The notes under the pieces were generated by a model, which made no database searches, had not been told where the DNA came from, and saw only the letters and a list, made by a program, of their open reading frames with translations. 64,000 nucleotides of DNA from positions 19,879,358-19,943,357 of the forward strand of contig SFZH01000008.1 in the NCBI GenBank assembly GCA_021234535.1. The letters run 5' to 3'. This document shows, one piece after another, positions 57,201 through 63,200 of the stretch (positions are counted from its first letter, which is position 1; each line of letters starts with the position of its first letter). Position numbers and translations under genes: made by a program. This stretch comes from Stichopus chloronotus (taxonomy: Eukaryota; Echinodermata; Holothuroidea; Aspidochirotida; Stichopodidae).

Positions 57201-60200
57201 GAACGTGAAATTTGGCAATTTTTATTTTTGATCCCGAACCTCCTGACCCTTGGAAATATTTTTGTGACCCTGAAAGGTCTGTGACATCTAGTTTACTGAC
57301 CCCTGTCCTAGGTCATCAAAGATCTTCCCTTTCTAGAGTAAACAAGAACAAGATAATTATAGTTGTATGATTGTTGATGTTAAAATACTTAACATTCTTA
57401 ACTGTGTAGTATTGCTCCAAGTGAGCCTTAAACATTCATTATACAAAGATTTTAGTATCTTGAAACTAACGTGATAGTGAAAACGTTTGAAGCGTAAAGC
57501 CCAATGTTGAGGAAAATATGCAAGCAGTATTGTATGTGGATTGAGGATGTTTTTGGTCATAATTTCAGCTGATTTAACTTTCTGCCGATACTATACAACA
57601 TGTTTTTATGTGTGACCTCATTTTTCTTGTGTGACCATACATTGTATCATTATTGAGTCGTCTTTGTCACACTTTACATACATCCTTAATTGGCCACAGT
57701 TCAAACAAGCTGCTATTGATGGTCGTACTCTGCCCTTTGCTGTAAATTTTATAAACTGATTCTTGTCAGAAACTCTTTGTTATCATTGCATCATTATTGC
57801 ATTCATTTCGATTTTTTTCTTATTTCTCAGACACCGTTCCACCGGTCATCAGTGGTTGTCCATCTGACATCGTCCTTTCTCTTCCTCCTGGTCAGTCATG
57901 TGTGACAGCTGCATGGACGTCACCTACGGCAACAGATGTCAGCCCCCCGGTGACTTCAGTATCCAACTTTGACCAAAACTTCTGCTTCCCTCAAGGACAG
58001 AATGAGGTCACATATATCTTTTCAGATTCATTTGGGAATGCTGATGTATGCTCATTTCTGGTGATTGTTTCTCCACCAGTTGGTAAGTAAGATTAAACCT
58101 TCTTTAGTAGGTTTGTTAAGTAATGTGGTCCTCGTATTTATTATTCTTGTAGGAGTAGCAAAGCAGAATAGAAGAAGACAATGTGGGTGAAGGTGAACAC
58201 TGGATATGTCATAAACATGTATTCGAGTAGTTTGCCTCACTTTGTTCACTTAAATGTAGTTACAGCGGATAAACCTCAGGCTGAATAAACTAACAAAATC
58301 AATGTCTTACAGATAACTTGCTGTCATATTACATGTTTGAATAAGTTTGATAATGCTTTATTAACATGTTCAGAGCAACGACAAGTTTGGAATTAAATCC
58401 TGGTGGAACCTTTTAAAAATTTTCTGAGGATACGAAACTGGCTCGTTCAGCGAAGCTGCAGTAGTGGTGAGAGAGTTATTCGATTTAGATCTTGTCCACT
58501 TCAGGTTGCTCAGTGCAGCTGATGGGCTGCTGATCCGGACAATTCCACCTCTTCCAGCCTTTGATAAAGTGGCTAAAGACTGGTGGATATGAATAGCAGT
58601 CCTGGGGACAGGCGGAATTTGCAAAAGTTTGCATCTCTTGGGTCACCCCTGTCCCATTTACCCTCTGAACGCTTATCGAAAAGAGTATGTGAACCTAGCA
58701 GGTGTCCACCTACATGATGGTATAGAGTCTTTGATGAACCTAGTGGGCTTCCTGATCTTAAAGTATTACAGGTATCCCAAGTATATGTCAAGTAGTGCAA
58801 TAAAGAATGTCAGAGAAATTTGACAGAAGCCTCTAGCTTTAGAAGGACAGGCCATTTTACAAAGCAAAAACAACAAAAAAGTGATTATAAGCAATTAAAC
58901 ATCTAAACAAAAAATATAGATTCAAAATTTCATAGTGCAAAAAGTACAGCGCACTCTTTTCTCAGTTACAGCTGTCTGACTTTTTGTAACATTTCAGGAG
59001 ATTTAATCGACCCTGTCGTGGAAACCTGTCCAGCATCCTTCACCATGGTAGTACCACTTGGGCAGATGTGCGTCGTGGTCAGTTGGGCAGAACCGGCCGT
59101 CACAGACAACAGCGGAATCGTGACCACTGTCTCTTTGACGATACCCCAAAACTCTTGTCTTGAGGCTGGGCAGAACGAAGTAGTTTATGTTTTTAGTGAT
59201 CCATCTGGAAATACTGCCAATTGTGCATTTGTTGTTAGTGTGGTACCAGAAGGTATGAATCAATGGATGGAACATTTTGTTAGTGGTTGTTTGTCCCATA
59301 TCACACGGTGCTACTAAGAAAAATCAAGAGCTTCTGCTTTGTCCATTTTCCTTATTTTTAAGCCAACCGAGTTAAAAAGGTAGTGTCTTTGCTCCATGCA
59401 CCAAAATAAAACTTTCTTAATTCCCGTTAAAGGAATTTTCCACATGCACTTCTCATGTCTTAATAAAATATGTAAACCTTATTTTTTTTTTGCACTTTAC
59501 CATTTTGACTTTCCCATAATGCAGGAAATGATTTATTTAAGTAAGTGTAGCAACAAGTTGTGTTGTAGTACTGACAAATCTGGTTTATTCATTGTTGTTG
59601 ATATAGTGTGTACAGCAGGCTATAGCACATGGTTCTGATCTTGTTCAGTATTTAGTGATAAAACCTTAGTTTTACAAATGAACAATATTTTACTGAGGGT
59701 TTTTTTTTTTATTTATAAGACTTTCACCAATGCTAAACAGAAGAGGTCTTGCATCATTAAATCCTGCTGGGAAAACGGAAAGTGCAAAAATTGAAAACGG
59801 CTGTTGATCCCACATCACAGACGACCACCTGCTATAGTTGACAAATTTCTCAGACTCATATTGAACCCCCACTTTCAAAGTGATATATCACAACTAAGAA
59901 ACTTTCTATGGGAAAATCATTTTTTAACCACTAGAACTAATGTTTTAGGTTTAGTTTCTTGTTCGTTTTTGTGACATTCACTCACTTTAATATCCACTGT
60001 AAAAGACAGTTAAATTGGAACAGAAAGTGTTCCTTGTATTGTCGAATGCCGAATATGTATTTTGAGGATCATAGTATGTTAGTTAATGTCAATAAATTTT
60101 ACGATGTTATGCATCTGTCACTCCGTGCACAAACTAGTTTTTGCAATTAAATACTGAATAAGGCAGCTAAGCTTTGAGTTTCTGCTATCTTCACACTTAA

Positions 60201-63200
60201 AGTAATTGGTTTGATAATTTGTGATGAAAACTTGCAATATTGTTCAGTTGTCTGATCCATTTAAATGTACATAATCTTCCACTGATACTGTAATGTAACT
60301 ACAAGTGTTTGAAATGTTTTAATTGGACTCTGATTACATTGTGCTTCTTGTTTTTGTTAATTGCCAAGTCCATTCATACTTGTCACAAACCATACTTCAG
60401 TGGTAATGTGATATTTGACTTTCTGAAGTGCCTTTGAACCCAGCCTAGCTTTGAAGACCCCTCACGGGGTCAAATATCTTTCCAATTCGTTGGATATTAC
60501 ATATTCATTTATTTCCTTCTTGAAAGAAGGTCATCTCAACCATGCACCTAAAACTAGTCTTGTCTAGTCATGTGATTGATGAAATGGGCTAGTGCGTGAT
60601 TGGCTGATCATTCGCACCTTATCTGGTGTTTGAATTTTTCAATTTAGTGTAGAATTTGTCACAATAACTTTAATATTCCAAGCAGCTTGAACATTGAATG
60701 ACTGTTGAAGGGTTTTTTTTGCCTTGGATCTAAGAAAGGGCATGTTGTGGGTGGTATTGGATTTACCACCAATTGAAGTAACAGCCTTGATGGGTACCTC
60801 AGATAATGGAAACTGAAAAAGCAGTCGGTTTAAAGGGCACTTTCTGACATGATGACCTCAGAGTAGATTGGTTAAACTGGCAACTCTTCCATGTTTTAAA
60901 AGGCCAAATGCGCTGAATTTCAATTCTGTGCTCACATTCTGTCATTCATCATTCAGTGTTAAAGTGGTTTCTTTTAGATACCTTTAGTTGCTTTAGTCTG
61001 ATTGGTTGATCTCTTTGAAGACGGATTTTTTAAAAAAAATTTTCTTCCATCACATTTTACTTTTTTTCCTTCACTTTTTTTTGTCAAGAGAGTTCTGTGT
61101 TTTCCATTGTTACCCCTCAATGTTTGTGTTCTTCTGTGACTCAACATTTGCTGCTTTAGTATGGAGAATTGCATGGAGTGACTGTGGCATGGGTGGTCAT
61201 ACATTTCCTCCGGTGGACACAAGGGTATAACATTTTTCCAATAGAGAATTGTATGCACAGCAAGTAAAAATTAGAAGTACATAAAGGTACAAAATAGGGA
61301 TTCGAAAATTTAAAAAGATAAATGGAGATCTTTTAAATTTAATTATTGAGGTCTATTCTATCCTTTATAGTCTTATGATCATTGGAATCATGGGTGTAAT
61401 TAGAATTAATTGTACATCCACTTGGAACGGTATTGCTGATCATCTGCCCTCAGGTTATCTAATTGTGGTATGTGATGTTTAGTTTATGTATAGTTCATTC
61501 CTTGCACCTTTCTTTCACAAATTTATATCAGAGTAACAGATGAAAACTTATCACTCGCTTAGGCTGACAGGCTCTTTTTTCTTTAGAGATTTTAATTCCT
61601 CTTCATTTATTCTCAGATGAGGTCACATTCCCAATTGGAGATCAAAACCATTGATTGCAAGCCATTTATCTATTTTCTTTCTTTTTTAATTTTCAGTGGA
61701 TCTTGAAAACCCAGTGGTACAAACATGTCCAGAAACATTCACCTTAGTAGTACCAGATGGCCAGTCTTGCATTGAAGCAACCTGGCCTGAACCGGTCGTC
61801 ACTGACAACAGTGGCATCGTGAATGTCGACTTTCAGACTCTCCAGCAAAATACTTGTGTAGGGATTGGACTTGAAACAGTGGTGTATGCGTTCAGCGACC
61901 CAGCAGGAAATGTCGCCACCTGTGTGTTTACCATCAGTGTGGAAGCAGGTTTGTGTCTTTGCATCATCGTACGGTGATTTCAAAGGATCATGCAAAAAGC
62001 TGTGTCCCAATGCCTAGTTTGCAGCAGTGTTGTATACCCTGTGGTGTGGTACTAGTATTGTACACTAAGAAATAGCCAGATTATATTTACATCTGCTGCC
62101 TGCGTCAGACATGTTGAAACACTCTATCATGTAATGGCAGCTGTCCTGCCTTCAAGCTGTAAACAATACTTTCAATGGTAATTCCATCCAGCAACATTAT
62201 TTTAGGTTCCTCCTCTCCTTCAGGTTATAGACTACAAACTTTTGGGGGTTCTAAATGTTTCACTCACAGTTTGAACCTTCTGCAGTTACAATTTCTAATA
62301 AACAATAGTAAGATTTTAATTTTGTAGTTTGATATTTCAATGTTTTGTTTGCAATTTATGCTCGTGCTTTCTGTATTGTATGTGTGTGTGCCTTGTATTC
62401 TCTGTACATACATATTAGTATGATTCTCTTTACACATTTTTACCCGTTCTCCCATTTTTATATATGTTTCATGAGTTTTAAATTGTGATGCCTTAGATCT
62501 CATGTGATCACCCACTTTTCAGTTGTATTTTTATGCAGTATACTGAATAAATTATCTTATCTCTCATATGTCAATGAATCCTATGACAGCTATGAACAAA
62601 TTCAATGAAGGTAGACAATTGAAAGAAGTTAACCATGCTGAATTGATGCCACTAAGAATCCTTGTTCATATACCACACTAAGACAAAAGATAAGTTGTGG
62701 TATATCTTGTTACAAATCTTGTCGCTTCGGGTCATTTCGATCACCAAGCAACCTTGATTCTGTCCAACTCAAGTAGCAGACAATGACATGGTCGCTTGGA
62801 CGTTGAATGCCGAGATCCTCTCGAGCTGTGTTTCGTGTAATAGAAGGGGATCTTAGTTGTAATTCCGTTGCCAAAAATATGTAGACAAAAATGTGTATTT
62901 TGACAAGGAAAAAAAAAAAGCTGTAAGGTTTTATGACCAACTTGGTGAGAAAACAGGACAACGATCAACTTCGATCCATCGTGATTAACATATTGCTGCA
63001 GCATCCATGACAAAGCAGTTGATAATTATGCTACAGGTGGCTGCATACTAACAAGGAATCTGTCTTGGATATTCTTTATTATCCATACATTGTCAAATAT
63101 TGCCAGTTACTTTTTTTTCCAGCTTTATCCTTGTTTTGCTTGTTTTCAGAGATGTGCTGTCCTGAAATTATTTGTCATTATAAGTACGTGAGACTGAACA

